Origin: Ichthyophonus hoferi
Lineage: Eukaryota > Opisthokonta > Ichthyosporea > Ichthyophonida > Ichthyophonidae
Direction: 5' to 3'
NCBI GenBank assembly: GCA_002751075.1
Contig: NAOQ01000657.1
Location: forward strand, 3,328 to 17,047
Length of the DNA: 13,720 bases
The notes under the pieces: generated by a model
Database searches by the model: none
Told to the model about the DNA's origin: nothing
What the model saw: only the letters and a program-made list of their open reading frames with translations
Program-made: the position numbers and the translations under genes
Shown here: positions 1 to 9,110 of the stretch, piece by piece
Position numbering within the stretch: the first letter of the stretch is position 1
How the letters are laid out: each line of letters opens with the position of its first letter

Positions 1-777
1 TAAGTTAAGATAAAAACAGTAAGGCCACTCAATATTTAATTAATGAAGCAATAAAATAAATCTGAGCATAAATGACCAGTATCGCCCTTTTTGCACTACA
101 GAAACGGGTAGTGATGAACTTCTTTTTTAAAAAAACAAAAGTATTAAGCCAAAAAAAACTGTGCGACAATACCACTTACGCCTTAAAATTTTCAGCTATC
201 AATAAAATTATATTACTACTACCACTCAGATATCTGCGCCTAATCGAACAAAGTTCGCCTAGGAGGCATATCTTCATTGAGGTAATATTGTATACTTTGT
301 ATGTTGCAATCAGTAGGTTTAATCCTAAAGATGTAACTTCCTTAAAATTTGATTTGCAATTAAATTGCAAATATATTTAACATTGCGATTGTGGGTTATG
401 AAATGTATATAATTATTTAATTGGTCATTTATAATAAATGCCTTGGTTTGATTGGATTTTGACTGGATTAATTTTGGAAATTTCATTTTAATGTGAATGC
501 GATGAACGCGTGTGTTAATTTTTCAAATGGCTTTTTCATTAACTTATTAATTAAATAATTAGAAATAAAAATAAAAATAAAGCTATAAATAAATATTTAC
601 TTTTAATAATATTTTATTTTTGCTGTTTATATTTCATTTCAATAAATTACGTCATCACATATATTGTGATTCACATGGGTGATTGGGAATACATGTGTAA
701 ATTAATCGAAATATATTACAAAAATACTGCACTACTATATTGTACTGTAAAATAATACAGTAATACTACACTACTCT
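1..777. other. AT-rich DNA without a recognised gene
   Basis: A 102-codon open frame at 72-380 has no recognisable motif, a lysine- and leucine-rich composition and an overlapping open frame on the opposite strand, so it is probably chance. The rest is AT-rich with short A/T runs. I see no RNA gene or clear repeat. Confidence 0.6.
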
Positions 778-906
778 ATGTTACGACCAGAATTTCGGTT
801 TGGAAAACGCAATCAAGGATTTCAAATTAGACAATCTGATCGAATACCTCTTAATGTTCCTACGATTCTAGAGCGCTGTATAGAATTATTTAATATAGGC
901 TCATAA
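778..906 (+). pseudogene. Short coding-like remnant, unknown family
   Basis: An ATG-to-TAA frame of 42 codons has balanced composition unlike its surroundings, with residues such as IPLNVPTILERCIELF. Its nucleotide sequence around 797-845 aligns with 9060-9110 on the other side of NSA2 (shared TGGAA...ATTTCAA.TTA...). This suggests a diverged repeated module rather than a stand-alone small gene. An overlapping frame is also open here, so the original reading frame is uncertain. Function unknown. Confidence 0.35.
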
Positions 907-1235
907 ACCCAATTGGCGGTACAATAACTATATATAGATAAGTATAACTAGATTAGTTTATTGATTGGACTCTGGCTAAGTAATGGAAATTCACTATAGA
1001 TCCAATTAATTGCTTTTACTTTTATACATGTGACGTATCGAAAAACTAACATCACCAAGCGCCGCACTATTTGATTAGTTAATTTCATCCAAATACTACA
1101 GTGCGTAAATTTGATTACCTGTTTAGTACTCAACAGAGGACTATATAACGCCAAGAAGGTTTGCTATTAAGGGCCAATTTCTTTTAATGTGTAGAATAAA
1201 GGATTTGAATAAAAAGACAAAGATTTTAAATAAAT
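907..1235. other. Spacer, nothing firm
   Basis: AT-rich sequence between two coding-like remnants. A 68-codon minus-strand frame (948-1154) has no recognisable features and is probably chance. No repeat or RNA gene was recognised. Confidence 0.5.
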
Positions 1236-1463
1236 TTGTCAGTAACGAGCGCATCTTCATCACCCATAGGCACAATAAAACAAAAGTCTACGGCCACGAC
1301 TTTCATAGAAGCAGAAACAGTTATTCCAAAGATGTCCACATACGCAATAGTAGCAATTAGCAAGGAGGGAAAACTCATGTCATTGGATTCTGACAAGGAC
1401 TCTATTGGCTCATTAGCTTCTAACAGTTTCTCACTGTCTAGTCGCTCGCAATTACGCTATTAA
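1236..1463 (+). pseudogene. Serine-rich ORF remnant, unknown family
   Basis: A 75-codon frame opens MSVTSASSS, includes AETVIPKMSTYAIVAISKEG and ends in a Ser/Asp-rich tail (SLDSDKDSIGSLASNSFS). It may be a diverged relative of the ORF at 11470-11829. Both have a VIP motif, then SK, then an Asp/Ser-rich tail, and the sequence after this frame (about 1464-1495) and the end of the other ORF both contain a short hydrophobic LF.Q block. The protein family is unknown. No start context, promoter or intron structure supports an active gene. It is probably one module of the decayed family. Confidence 0.35.
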
Positions 1464-1594
1464 TGTACTACCTTTTTGTACAGTATGGCCATATTGGGAT
1501 CAGACTTGCTGGTTGATGTTTAAAGATGTTCAAGTAAGACTGGCATCGATAATTGGTTAATAGTTCCAAGTCGGATACGGCAATTGTTTTTAGT

Positions 1595-1650
1595 ACTAGT
1601 CCATAATCATAGTTCCAGAAGGCAAAATTCGCCTGCCATTCAAATGAGGA
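1595..1650 (+). repeat. Short module shared with about 12070-12115
   Basis: Both places contain ATCATAGTT followed by a similar stretch (reading IIVPEGKI here, IIVLQGQI there). The match is short, but in both places it lies downstream of a serine-rich ORF (1236-1463 and 11470-11829), which supports common origin. Confidence 0.35.
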
Positions 1651-1974
1651 TATAATAGTATTAGAATATCGAGATAACATCGCACAATTCTAGTGGATCT
1701 CTCTGTGATCTTTCGTGAATGGTGGTATTACCCAATAAAAAAAATTATGATCGGTCCCATTTACAATAATGAATACAACTACAAAGTGGTTAACCACAAT
1801 TAACACCCCCAATAGGCAAAGATGGGGAAAGTATAAATGGAAACGGAAACAACTAATAAAGGTCTCCGCTTACGGGCATCCAGCTGACCACATGAAATTG
1901 GCGGTCATGCCACCAAAGCAAAACTGTAACACACAAAACTTTGCATTCGATTATTTGATTAAACCATATCACAA
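1651..1974 (+). other. Start of a 125-codon open frame (1769-2146), unassigned
   Basis: The frame from 1769 is basic at its start (WGKYKWKRKQLIK) and runs on into the repeated module at 1975. Its last third therefore lies within a repeat. I do not recognise the protein and doubt that it is an active gene, because related copies do not keep the same frame. Confidence 0.3.
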
Positions 1975-2430
1975 TATATATGTATATAATCATTACATTT
2001 TTATTGTAATGTCTAATTTATTATTGATACTTGAATACAATAATCAATGCCCAGATATCTCGCTCTCCAGGAGTCAGAGAGCTGTTAGCAAACCTTATGT
2101 AGTAATAATAGTTATTAGTGCCATTGTAAATAGCATCTCTTACTAATTAGTCGCGTTGTGTAATATCCACAGTAGTGTCTAAAAGCAGTAAAACATTGAT
2201 TTCTTCTGAATTTAAACGGAGATATCATTACTACAGTCGGCTGTCCAGAGAGTCGGCATACATGCCTCCAATAGAACCTCTACCACTTCAACTGGGTCTT
2301 GAAAATGGATAAGACCAAGCAGCTATTACTACTGCTAGCCCAGTAAGAACAACTATTACACAACAATCAATTAGAGATCCCAAAGCATGTGAACAAGTTG
2401 GTAGAATTATCACAGAATGTTATAGATCGC
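1975..2430 (+). repeat. Module copy 1 of an unknown coding-like repeat
   Basis: This segment aligns by eye with 9565-10085 over several hundred bases. Shared landmarks in order are ATTGTAATG, TG(C/T)CCAGA.(A/C)TCTC, AATAGTTATTA, a TTCTTCTGAATT/TTCCTTCTGAATT word, AGAGAGTCGG, CCTCTA.CAC and ACTATTACTAC. The readable peptide words (NNQCPDIS here, DKQCPDLS in the other copy) suggest a former coding sequence. The end (HVNKLVELSQNVIDRN) matches the end words of the next copy and of the third copy (VDKSIELLQ, VDKSLEL). The copy is broken in several places and its family is unrecognised. Confidence 0.6.
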
Positions 2431-2780
2431 AATAAAAATTATTACACACGCTCAGCCTTAGCCCCTCTCACTGATCGTTCACATTGTGTTATTACCGCAA
2501 TTGCATCTAAAGGTATTAAGGCAGTACACCCTCTTCAACTAATAAATATTTATAATCACTATAGATGCTAAGGATAGAACCATCATACATGCCTTCTCTT
2601 ACATAGTACCCATCCCAACTTTCTATTGAAAGCAGATCAGAGCTAAGAGTTGCTTCTATTGCTAGCCCAGCAAGAGACACCTCAATATAACACCTATTTG
2701 GCGCCCCTGAGCCTGTGGACAAGTCAATAGAACTATTACAGATTGCTATAGAAACTGTTGAAACCGTAGAGTTCACTGTA
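2410..2780 (+). repeat. Module copy 2, directly adjacent to copy 1
   Basis: This follows copy 1 head-to-tail. It contains a 60-codon frame (2389-2571) with APLTDRSHCVITAIASKG, matching in position the SPLTD word of the 9565-10085 copy. It then shares ATGCCTTCT, TATTGCTAGCCCAG and CTGTGGACAAGTCA.TAGA with the other copies and ends with VDKSIELLQIAIETVE. The 86-codon minus-strand frame at 2516-2776 is a shadow of this segment. The copy is broken and its family unknown. Confidence 0.55.
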
Positions 2781-3004
2781 CTTTTATAGGTAATTTTTTT
2801 CTTTATAGTTTTTATACTCGTTTTTTACTATAAAGAAGAAACATTCCTTCTGTCTTAAGGTTGGACATGATTTTTACCAGTTTAGAAGTATGGACTGGAG
2901 ATTCCAAATAACTGTAAATTAACAGAATGATGAATTATAGTACTATACATTATATATTTACATCTAAAGTCGTGCAGAACAGAAACCTGTTTGTAAGAGT
3001 TTTT
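2781..3004. other. Spacer between decayed modules
   Basis: T-rich sequence (2791-2830) followed by AT-rich DNA. A 71-codon frame from 2927 runs into the next module. Nothing else was recognised. Confidence 0.4.
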
Positions 3005-3090
3005 ATATCTTTATATCAACAACGTAAGATTGAGGAGCAATTAGCACGAGCTTTAGCCTGCAGACCACCTGATGACAACTGCCAAATAAA
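3005..3090 (+). repeat. End module with IEEQLARALACRPPDDN
   Basis: The sequence GATTGAGGAGCAATTAGC... and the following AGCTTTAGCCTGCAGAC word recur at 4290-4345 (+) and, inverted, at about 3340-3400. A weaker relative is at 3815-3850. It falls inside an open frame at 2927-3142. The peptide word is charged and helical-looking. No known domain was recognised. Confidence 0.5.
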
Positions 3091-3179
3091 CCTAGTAATA
3101 TCAATACAAGTTTTACTCCCAATATATTATCCATTAATATAATGTCTTTTGATTTTCAAGTGATGCAAATATATTAATT

Positions 3180-3299
3180 AGAATTTTTACCAGAAGTTCA
3201 GCTAGTCAATCCTGGTATTGTTGAGCCATTAGAGGATAACTGTGTAGTTTACATCTACAATCACGGTGATTTAGACCATAGTTATTACACGTATTGTAA
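3180..3299 (+). repeat. Module with EVQLVNPGIVE, related to LLEGQLVE copies
   Basis: TACCAGAAGTTCAGCTAGTC resembles the TTTACTAGAAGGTCAACTAG word at 4147-4166 and its inverted form near 3540-3560. An open stretch here reads EFLPEVQLVNPGIVEPLED and continues for about 25 more codons. It is a third, more diverged copy of that module. Function unknown. Confidence 0.4.
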
Positions 3300-3610
3300 G
3301 TTACATGGCATTAGAATTAAAACTAGTCTATGTTGAATCGAGTTCTATCTAGCTGTTGTCGTCAGGTAGTCGGTAGGCTAAAGCTCTAGTTAGCTGCTTC
3401 TGAATCCCATGTTGTGAATACAGAGATATAAATGGTTTTTACCACTTACCGGGCAATGTGTTATACACATAGTAACTGTAGCCCAATTGAGGCTGCATGT
3501 ATATGGTTATGGTAGTTCTTATCAAAAGAAGCAGCACCAGGCTCAACTAGTTGGCCTTCTAATAAAGTAACTGGATTATCTACATCAACTTTTTCAAAAA
3601 ATGTAGGTAT
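3300..3610 (-). repeat. Inverted arm of a diverged module pair
   Basis: Read on the minus strand, this stretch aligns in order with 4110-4410 on the plus strand. Shared features are the LLEGQLVE word, ATAACACATTG, AGAAGCAGCTA/GAGGAGCAGCTA, AGCTTTA(A/G)CCT and ACTCGATTCAACA/GCTCAGTATAACA. A minus-strand open stretch within it includes EKVDVDNPVTLLEGQLVEPG. The two arms are separated by about 500 bp. The copy is broken and its family unknown. Confidence 0.55.
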
Positions 3611-3814
3611 AATATGAAAAACATAATTAAAATCTAAATTTCAAAATATGACTTTTTGTAACCAGTATAATAATATAAATGCCTATAACTTAAGCGCGTC
3701 TCTATAATTGAATGAAGCTTTGTAGTTACAGATCTTTCGCTCCAAAACCAGTTTTGAAGTTAAACGTACAAAATGTCTTTGACCTCAAAACAATTTTGTG
3801 TACTGCAAAAATTA

Positions 3815-3935
3815 CAAGAGCTTTAACTTAACCTTTACCTAGTGATAACTATATAGATCACTTAATAGTAGAAAAAAGCACTATACGACAAATAGAGCTC
3901 AGTACAACGGATACTCTTTTTATTCCCAGTAGAGG
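3815..3935 (+). repeat. 3' part of the module, ending ELSTTDTLFIPSRG
   Basis: AGAGCTTTAAC, then ACAAATAGAGCTCAGTACAAC, then a TAA after CCCAGTAGAGGC, aligns with 4315-4405. Similar AT-rich tails follow in both (ATTAATGGTACAAATACAAATTA and ATTAATAGTACAAATGCAAATTA). The open stretch reads STIRQIELSTTDTLFIPSRG up to a stop, which probably marks the natural end of the former coding region. Unknown family. Confidence 0.5.
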
Positions 3936-4020
3936 CTAATTAAATTTATATATATACAAATATAATTAATGGTACAAATACAAATTATTTAGAAAAAGAA
4001 TAGTCATTTATTATTCAGTC

Positions 4021-4038
4021 ATATATATATATATATAT
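4021..4038. repeat. (AT)9 microsatellite
   Basis: An uninterrupted AT dinucleotide run between two copies of the decayed modules. Confidence 0.9.
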
Positions 4039-4109
4039 TATATTGGTTATAAAAAAGGCGTAATCTGGAATCCAGTTTATGTTCTTCATGTCTTTCATAT
4101 TATGTCTAT

Positions 4110-4410
4110 GGTTGTTAAAGAAGTTGAGGTACATAATTCAGATACTTTACTAGAAGGTCAACTAGTTGAGTCTGGCGTTGTTTCTTCGAAGAGTAATATT
4201 ACCTAACCATATACGCACAGCCACAATTAGATTACAGTTTCCATATATATATAACACATTGTCAGATACGAAGGTAAAGGCTTTTATCGATAATGCGAGA
4301 TTGAGGAGCAGCTAGCTTGAGCTTTAACCTGCAGACTAACTGGCGAAAGTGGTCAAATGGAGCTCAGTATAACAAATAGTCTTATTTCTAATAGAAACCA
4401 ATGAATTTTC
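4110..4410 (+). repeat. Plus-strand arm of the inverted module pair
   Basis: It contains KEVEVHNSDTLLEGQLVE, then ATAACACATTG, then GAGGAGCAGCTAGC, and ends with an open stretch including LTGESGQMELSITNSLISNR before a stop. It is the partner of the minus-strand copy at 3300-3610, and its last third also matches 3815-3935. The order of words is the same in each copy, so the set derives from one ancestral sequence. It is broken in several places. Confidence 0.55.
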
Positions 4411-4469
4411 TTTATATACATACGCAATTAATAGTACAAATGCAAATTAGGTATGCAAATAATGCCAAT

Positions 4470-4955
4470 TTACTAGTTTTTATTGCTACTTATATAGAAC
4501 ATGATAGCCACTATCCAAATAACTCATGATCTATTATAGAATATGCATGTCTTTCTTGCATCTAAATTCGATAATATAATATAATATACAATAATATAAA
4601 ATAACATATTATGTTATAGATAGTATAGTATAATGTAGTCACGAACTAATTATCAGTATTCCATCATAAAAGGTGATCAACAGATAACCGCACTAATCAT
4701 CTGGCCCTACACCCATTTCGTTCTATAGCGTTATGTACAACAATAACACAAAAATACAAATATATATATATAACACTAATTATAACATTTTTATTGTTTT
4801 AATTTTTCTAACCACCAGCCACAGAAGAGATAATGTAATTTTTTAGTACATATTGATATACATATACATGTATAATTATATTATTATTATATAATATTAT
4901 AGATATTATTATATTATATTATTACACATGTGTACACGTGCACATACATACATAC
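4470..4955. repeat. AT-rich simple repeats
   Basis: ATAAT/TATAG-type runs (about 4570-4635), an ATT/ATA run (4866-4925) and CATA repeats just before the LTR. ACACATGTGT (4924-4933) is a perfect palindrome, and a CACGTG core follows at 4935-4940. No gene was recognised. Confidence 0.7.
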
Positions 4956-5105
4956 TGTAACGGAGTAATCGTACTGCGTGATTAATAACCAATATAAATA
5001 GAACTGAGTTATTCAATTCGTTGTTAAAATATTTAAAATATAATAATTAAATACTCCAATAAAATCCAACTATTTGTATTAAGTCCATTTTACCCACACA
5101 CTACA
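4956..5105 (+). mobile_element. Probable solo LTR of an LTR retrotransposon (fossil)
   Basis: A segment of about 150 bp starts TGTAACGG and ends CACTACA, giving the TGTA...TACA inverted ends typical of LTRs. Inside, in the expected order, are CCAAT (4989-4993), TATAAATA (4993-5000) and AATAAA (5058-5063). The flanking 5-mers are CATAC (4951-4955) and CACAC (5106-5110), which match at 4 of 5 bases and could be a decayed target-site duplication. I see no primer-binding site, internal region or second LTR, so it looks like a solo copy left by recombination. The TGTAACGG start is Ty3/gypsy-like, but the family call is a guess. A low-complexity origin is less likely because the ends and signals agree. 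Confidence 0.55.
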
Positions 5106-5439
5106 CACACCAATCATCCTACATGATTAACCATGACTATAAATCAAAAAGAAGGAAATTATTCGCTATTGAAATTATTTTAAAATATAATTATTAATTT
5201 CGCGAATGTAATAAATTCATTCATTTAATAATTCCTTAGCCTATCTACACCAAACTATACCATACATATACGCAAATTAAGTTGTAGATTGACTTCGAAT
5301 CCATTGTTTTCCTCCTATTTCCCCTCTCTCTCTATCTATTTCTCTCTATAATATTTGTAAATTCTTCATATTTTATTAATATTTCCTTTGTATTTTCTCT
5401 CATATAGTTATAGTGTAGAGCTCTCAGCTCATCGACAAC
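5106..5439 (+). promoter_or_regulatory. NSA2 upstream region with pyrimidine-rich tract
   Basis: Between the solo LTR and the start codon lies a C/T-rich tract (about 5307-5347, including CTCTCTCTATC) and then AT-rich DNA. A second pyrimidine run ends in CATATAG at 5401-5407, which would make a good 3' splice site 32 bases before ATG. The mRNA may therefore begin with a 5' UTR intron or receive a spliced leader, or transcription may simply start in the pyrimidine tract, as is common for ribosome-related genes. The sequence does not decide between these. No clear TATA box was identified. Confidence 0.45.
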
Positions 5440-8400
5440 ATGCCTCAGAACGAGTACATTGAATTAGCGCAGAAGCGTTATGGAAAACGCTTGGATTATG
5501 AGGAGAGAAAGTAAGTAGGGAGTGGGAGGCCTAGTTTTATGCATGTTTTATGAATGACTACGGGATGTTATACATGATATTATAGATGAGTTAGGTATAG
5601 GGAAGGGAGGTATTATATTATATGTACGTTGTATAGGTATAGTGTATTATATAAGATATAAAATGATTACAGGAAGAGAAAGGAAAAGATGTATTGAAGT
5701 ATTGAAAGTGATTAGGTCAGGTGGAGACAAGAGGGATGGGGGAAAGAGAAAGCATGTTCTTATTGGATTATTTTATATATATTGATTTACTGCAATAATA
5801 TATATTCATTGCTACATATTTTATGGTGAATGGTAAGTTAATATAGTATATAATATAGTATAGTGTATACTTAACAAGATGGTTGTTCATTGTACATTTT
5901 TTACAATACCCAAAATATACTAATATAGTAGTTGTTCATAATATAATATAATATAATATCATATATATTGTATGTTAGATATTATAAAATAGAGTGAAAT
6001 GAAGTGGAAAGAGAAATTATGATGTACCTTTATACAAAATATTATGCTATATACTATTATATTGTTAGACATACATGCTAGCAATAAGCAAGTGTACCCT
6101 GTCCCTTATACATTATACCTTATACTATCATGCTCCTATGGTTGCATTATATTTCTGTTGCATTGATTGCACAAAAGACACATTTATATGTAGTGATACC
6201 AATGCCCACCACCTCCTCTGCCTATATATAGTAATCATGTTTGAGCACATTAAACTGGAAATAGTAAAGATTATGATGATGTTGCTGTCAAATAGTCTAA
6301 TTATTTTAATGGATACACAGCATTAAGTGGCTAGACTAATTAAGCAAGTTCGTTATTCATATATTCACTTATATTATGCTTACATGATATTTTACTACCA
6401 CATCTTAATCAACATAAAATCATATAGTTATACCTTTATATATATAAAATAAAGAAATTTAAACGAAAATAAGTACTTCATTCTTCTATCATACTTTCAT
6501 ATTATATTATATTCATGCTACTAACTTGTTTTAATTGGCCAGCAATGACAACATGATACTGTATTTAGGAGCTTGTTTTATTCTCTCATCACCTTATTAC
6601 TATATATAAAGACATGCTACCTACTACCATACGATATTCTGTACTCTGCCACATCCTATACCCTGTCCTCCCTACTATACTTTATCCTTCTATCATAGCC
6701 ATAGTAACCATAGTAACCCTCCTCCCCTTCCCTATCTAGGCGCAAGAAAGAGGCGCGTAAGGTGCACGAGGATGCAGAGAAAGCACAGAGTCTCCATGGT
6801 CTTAAGGCCAAGTTGTATAACAAGAAGAGACATGCTGAGAAGATCCAGATGAAAAAGACGTAAGAGGGACAGGGTGGTGGATGGTTGCTTATAGCTATAT
6901 ATATATATATTCTCTTGCCATTTGTGACTATGATTATGGTCTGCTGTTTAGTTTTAGTGTATGTGAAGGCACTCTGTTAGTATCTTATAATATATTGAAT
7001 TGTATTGTATTGTACTATATTATATTATATTTATACTACCACCTGTATACGAAAAATTACTATGATCTCTGCCCCGACTCGCTTCTATTCCATTCGATTT
7101 GATATTAACTGCTATACCATAACCAATCAGAATCAAGATGCACCAGGAGCGTAGCAACAAGCATAAGGATGACGAGGCCGTGCCCGAGGGTGCCGTGCCA
7201 GCCTATCTGATGGACAGAGAGGGAGAGTCACGTGCTAAGGTGCTTAGCAACATGATCAAGCAGAAGAGAAAGGAGAAGGTATGTCATGATTGGCGCATTT
7301 ATTTTATTTGTTAAATTCGTTTTTAAAAATTAAATTATTCTAATTTTGTTTATTGTTCAATCATATTGCAACATTTAATGCTAGGTTGACCTAAACATTT
7401 ATAGAACCAATTATGATGTTGTGCGTTTAGCCTAGTTGGGTTATAAACCTACTGGTTTGCATAATATTATATTATACTAGACCTTCACTCATTGGTTCCT
7501 TATCACAGGCAGGAAAGTGGAATGTGCCTATCCCTAAGGTCAGGGCTGCGGCTGAGAGTGAAGTGTTTAAGGCATTGTCCTCCGGCAAGAAGAGACGTAG
7601 GTTTTAATTATTTTAAAATTTCTAAGTTTTTAATGTAATTTATTCTAATATGGTTATATTTAAAATAACTGCATATATTAATGTTCTCCAAAAAAAAAGA
7701 CTTGGTGTGTAATAATGCCCAATCCAATCAGTTTGGTTAATCTACGATTAAATATTTTTTATAGCCAATCGCAATGGTTCACAATTTTTATTGTTGCATA
7801 GAACAACAGTAAAAAGATAATTAAATATTTAATACAATTTACCATAGTGCTGTTATTGGTTGCCAGGCTAGCCTCTCACATAATACTTAATCGTAATCTT
7901 CCATTAATATTAGCATTTTCCCCGTTACTATGGTAACCACAGAGAAATCCTGGAAGCGTATGATTACCAAAGCCACCTTTGTAGGAGATGGCTTCACCCG
8001 TAAACCTCCTAAATATGAGCGTTTTATCCGACCAATGGCCTTGCGTTGTACTAAAGCACACGTGACCCACCCCGAATTAAAAGCGACCTTCCAGTTGCCT
8101 ATTTTGGGAGTCAAAAAGAATCCCAATTCTGGATTATATACTACCTTAGGAGTTATTACTAAGGGTACTATTATTGAGGTAAGTTATAGTTTATGGTATA
8201 ATATGATATGGTATGGGATAGGCATTATATACTACCTAGGGGCTATTACAACGGATACTGTAATGAGGTATGGTATAGGATAGGGTGTATCTATATCTCT
8301 CTATGGCATGATATAGATTACTAATTAATATCATCCTAACATCTCATTTTTTCTATATTAGGTTAATGTCAGTGAACTTGGATTGGTTACCACCACAGGC

Positions 8401-8481
8401 AAGGTGGTGTGGGGTAAATACGCTCAAGTCACAAATAACCCTGAGAATGATGGCTGTGTAAACGCCGTCCTATTGGTCTAA
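5440..8481 (+). CDS. NSA2: NSA2 ribosome biogenesis factor, six exons, 260 aa
   Basis: Exons are 5440-5510, 6740-6859, 7131-7278, 7509-7596, 7943-8178 and 8362-8481 (783 bp, ending in TAA). All five introns are GT-AG, with donors GTAAGT, GTAAGA, GTATGT, GTAGGT and GTAAGT, and the frame holds throughout. The protein opens MPQNEYIE, has a lysine/arginine-rich N-terminal half (KRKKEARK near 24-31; IQMKKTIKMH near 59-68), the block [10 protein letters not shown] (85-94), [20 protein letters not shown] (145-164) and an S8e-like C-terminal domain ending GCVNAVLLV. From memory, human NSA2 is also 260 aa and aligns along its whole length. Known role: nucleolar/nuclear pre-60S assembly factor needed for 27S pre-rRNA processing. 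The start codon has A at -3 and gives the family N-terminus exactly. At the exon 4/5 junction only donor 7597 with acceptor 7942 keeps frame, giving Gln143. I see no breaks, so the gene looks functional. Confidence 0.97.
5511..6739 (+). other. NSA2 intron 1 (1229 bp)
   Basis: This is by far the longest intron of the gene (the others are 271, 230, 346 and 183 bp). It is very AT-rich, with many TATAATA-type runs (for example 5936-5970), and ends in a pyrimidine-rich stretch before CTAG at 6736-6739. I found no embedded gene, no convincing snoRNA and no repeat shared with the flanks, apart from a 16-bp GTTACTATGG-type motif at 6703-6718. An 83-codon open frame at 6075-6326 is Cys- and Leu-rich, resembles nothing I know and is probably chance. 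Confidence 0.9.
7924..7937. promoter_or_regulatory. X-box-like near-palindrome in intron 4
   Basis: GTTACTATGGTAAC has 5-bp inverted arms (GTTAC/GTAAC) and matches the general form of the RFX-type X-box, an established opisthokont motif. It ends 5 bases before the exon 5 acceptor AG (7941-7942). Related words occur at 6703-6718 and 9223-9238. Any regulatory role is inference. Confidence 0.3.
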
Positions 8482-8534
8482 AATTAGCATTATAAGGCTA
8501 TCTATTTTTAGTTTTAACTGGATAGTGAGTGCAA

Positions 8535-8551
8535 GTGCGTACGCACCGGTG
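8535..8551. repeat. Overlapping GC-rich palindromes in the NSA2 3' UTR
   Basis: GTGCGTACGCAC (8535-8546) is a perfect 12-bp palindrome, and it overlaps CACCGGTG (8544-8551), a perfect 8-bp palindrome. Both stand out in AT-rich surroundings and lie between the stop codon and the polyadenylation signal. They could be an RNA hairpin, a protein-binding site or chance. Confidence 0.6.
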
Positions 8552-8585
8552 GCGTGGCTTGTTGTGATGTGATTGGTAGATTAAA

Positions 8586-8591
8586 AATAAA
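8586..8591 (+). terminator. NSA2 polyadenylation signal AATAAA
   Basis: A canonical AATAAA lies 105 bases after the NSA2 stop codon, the first in that 3' region. A second candidate (AAAATAAAATA) occurs near 8712. The 3' UTR is therefore probably about 120-130 nt. Confidence 0.7.
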
Positions 8592-9054
8592 CTATATACC
8601 TTAGGATAAATGGTATATGTACATATAATATAATGTAATATATGATAACCTTACTATGACGTCATATTATCCTTACCTTCACTACATACTATATACATCT
8701 ATTATACAGCAAAATAAAATATAATATGGTATAGTCAAAAGTCCAATTGCACCAATGAACGTTAACTATATTCAATGTCAGTTAGATCCAGCTAGCAATT
8801 AAAGACTTCATTAGGTTTGCCTTCTTTTTGGCCTAATTAAATTACTAGTATGGTGATAGGCTCAGTTGTTACCTGACTGATGCAATTAGATAACAGATGC
8901 TATTTCGTGTTTTTAATGTATGTTAGTATCGATACGTTAGTGTATTTTCAATTTTCTTAACCAATGGGTGTTCATTAATATTATCAGTTAAATTAACACC
9001 TATTTCTTACTGGAAGGCTTTCTCATTAGACCCATAGATCACAAATCATTCTAT
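8592..9054. other. Spacer downstream of NSA2
   Basis: AT-rich sequence with no open frame of note and no recognised repeat. It separates the NSA2 3' end from the right-hand field of decayed modules. Confidence 0.6.
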
Positions 9055-9110
9055 CCTGTTGTGGAACCGATTGCACCTCGTATTTCAATTTAATTGGATA
9101 GAATTTGAAG
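9055..9110 (+). repeat. Copy of the 778-906 module
   Basis: GTTGTGGAACCGATTGCACC and the following ATTTCAATTTAATTGG align with 795-845, with clear divergence. The match is short, and its weight comes from other shared modules following on both sides. Unknown family. Confidence 0.35.

Noticed and set aside
72-380. 102-codon open frame
   Set aside because: No motif, an opposite-strand open frame over the same bases, no repeat partner, and composition expected from AT-rich DNA.
778-906. VPTILERCIELF resembles the start of a RhoGAP domain
   Set aside because: Only about a dozen residues match in style, and no downstream GIFR/arginine-finger motif follows. The segment is better explained as part of the repeated unknown module.
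5285-5305. TTCGAATCC, similar to a tRNA T-loop
   Set aside because: No matching acceptor stem, D-arm or anticodon arm upstream.
6266-6300. C-box-like ATGATGATG in NSA2 intron 1, possible C/D snoRNA
   Set aside because: No D box (CTGA) at a suitable distance and no terminal stem.
6881-7102. 73-codon open frame in NSA2 intron 2
   Set aside because: Tyr/Ile/Leu-rich translation of simple AT repeats inside a well-defined intron.
7876-8126. Two minus-strand open frames of 64 and 79 codons
   Set aside because: They lie antisense to NSA2 exon 5 and are shadows of that conserved coding exon.
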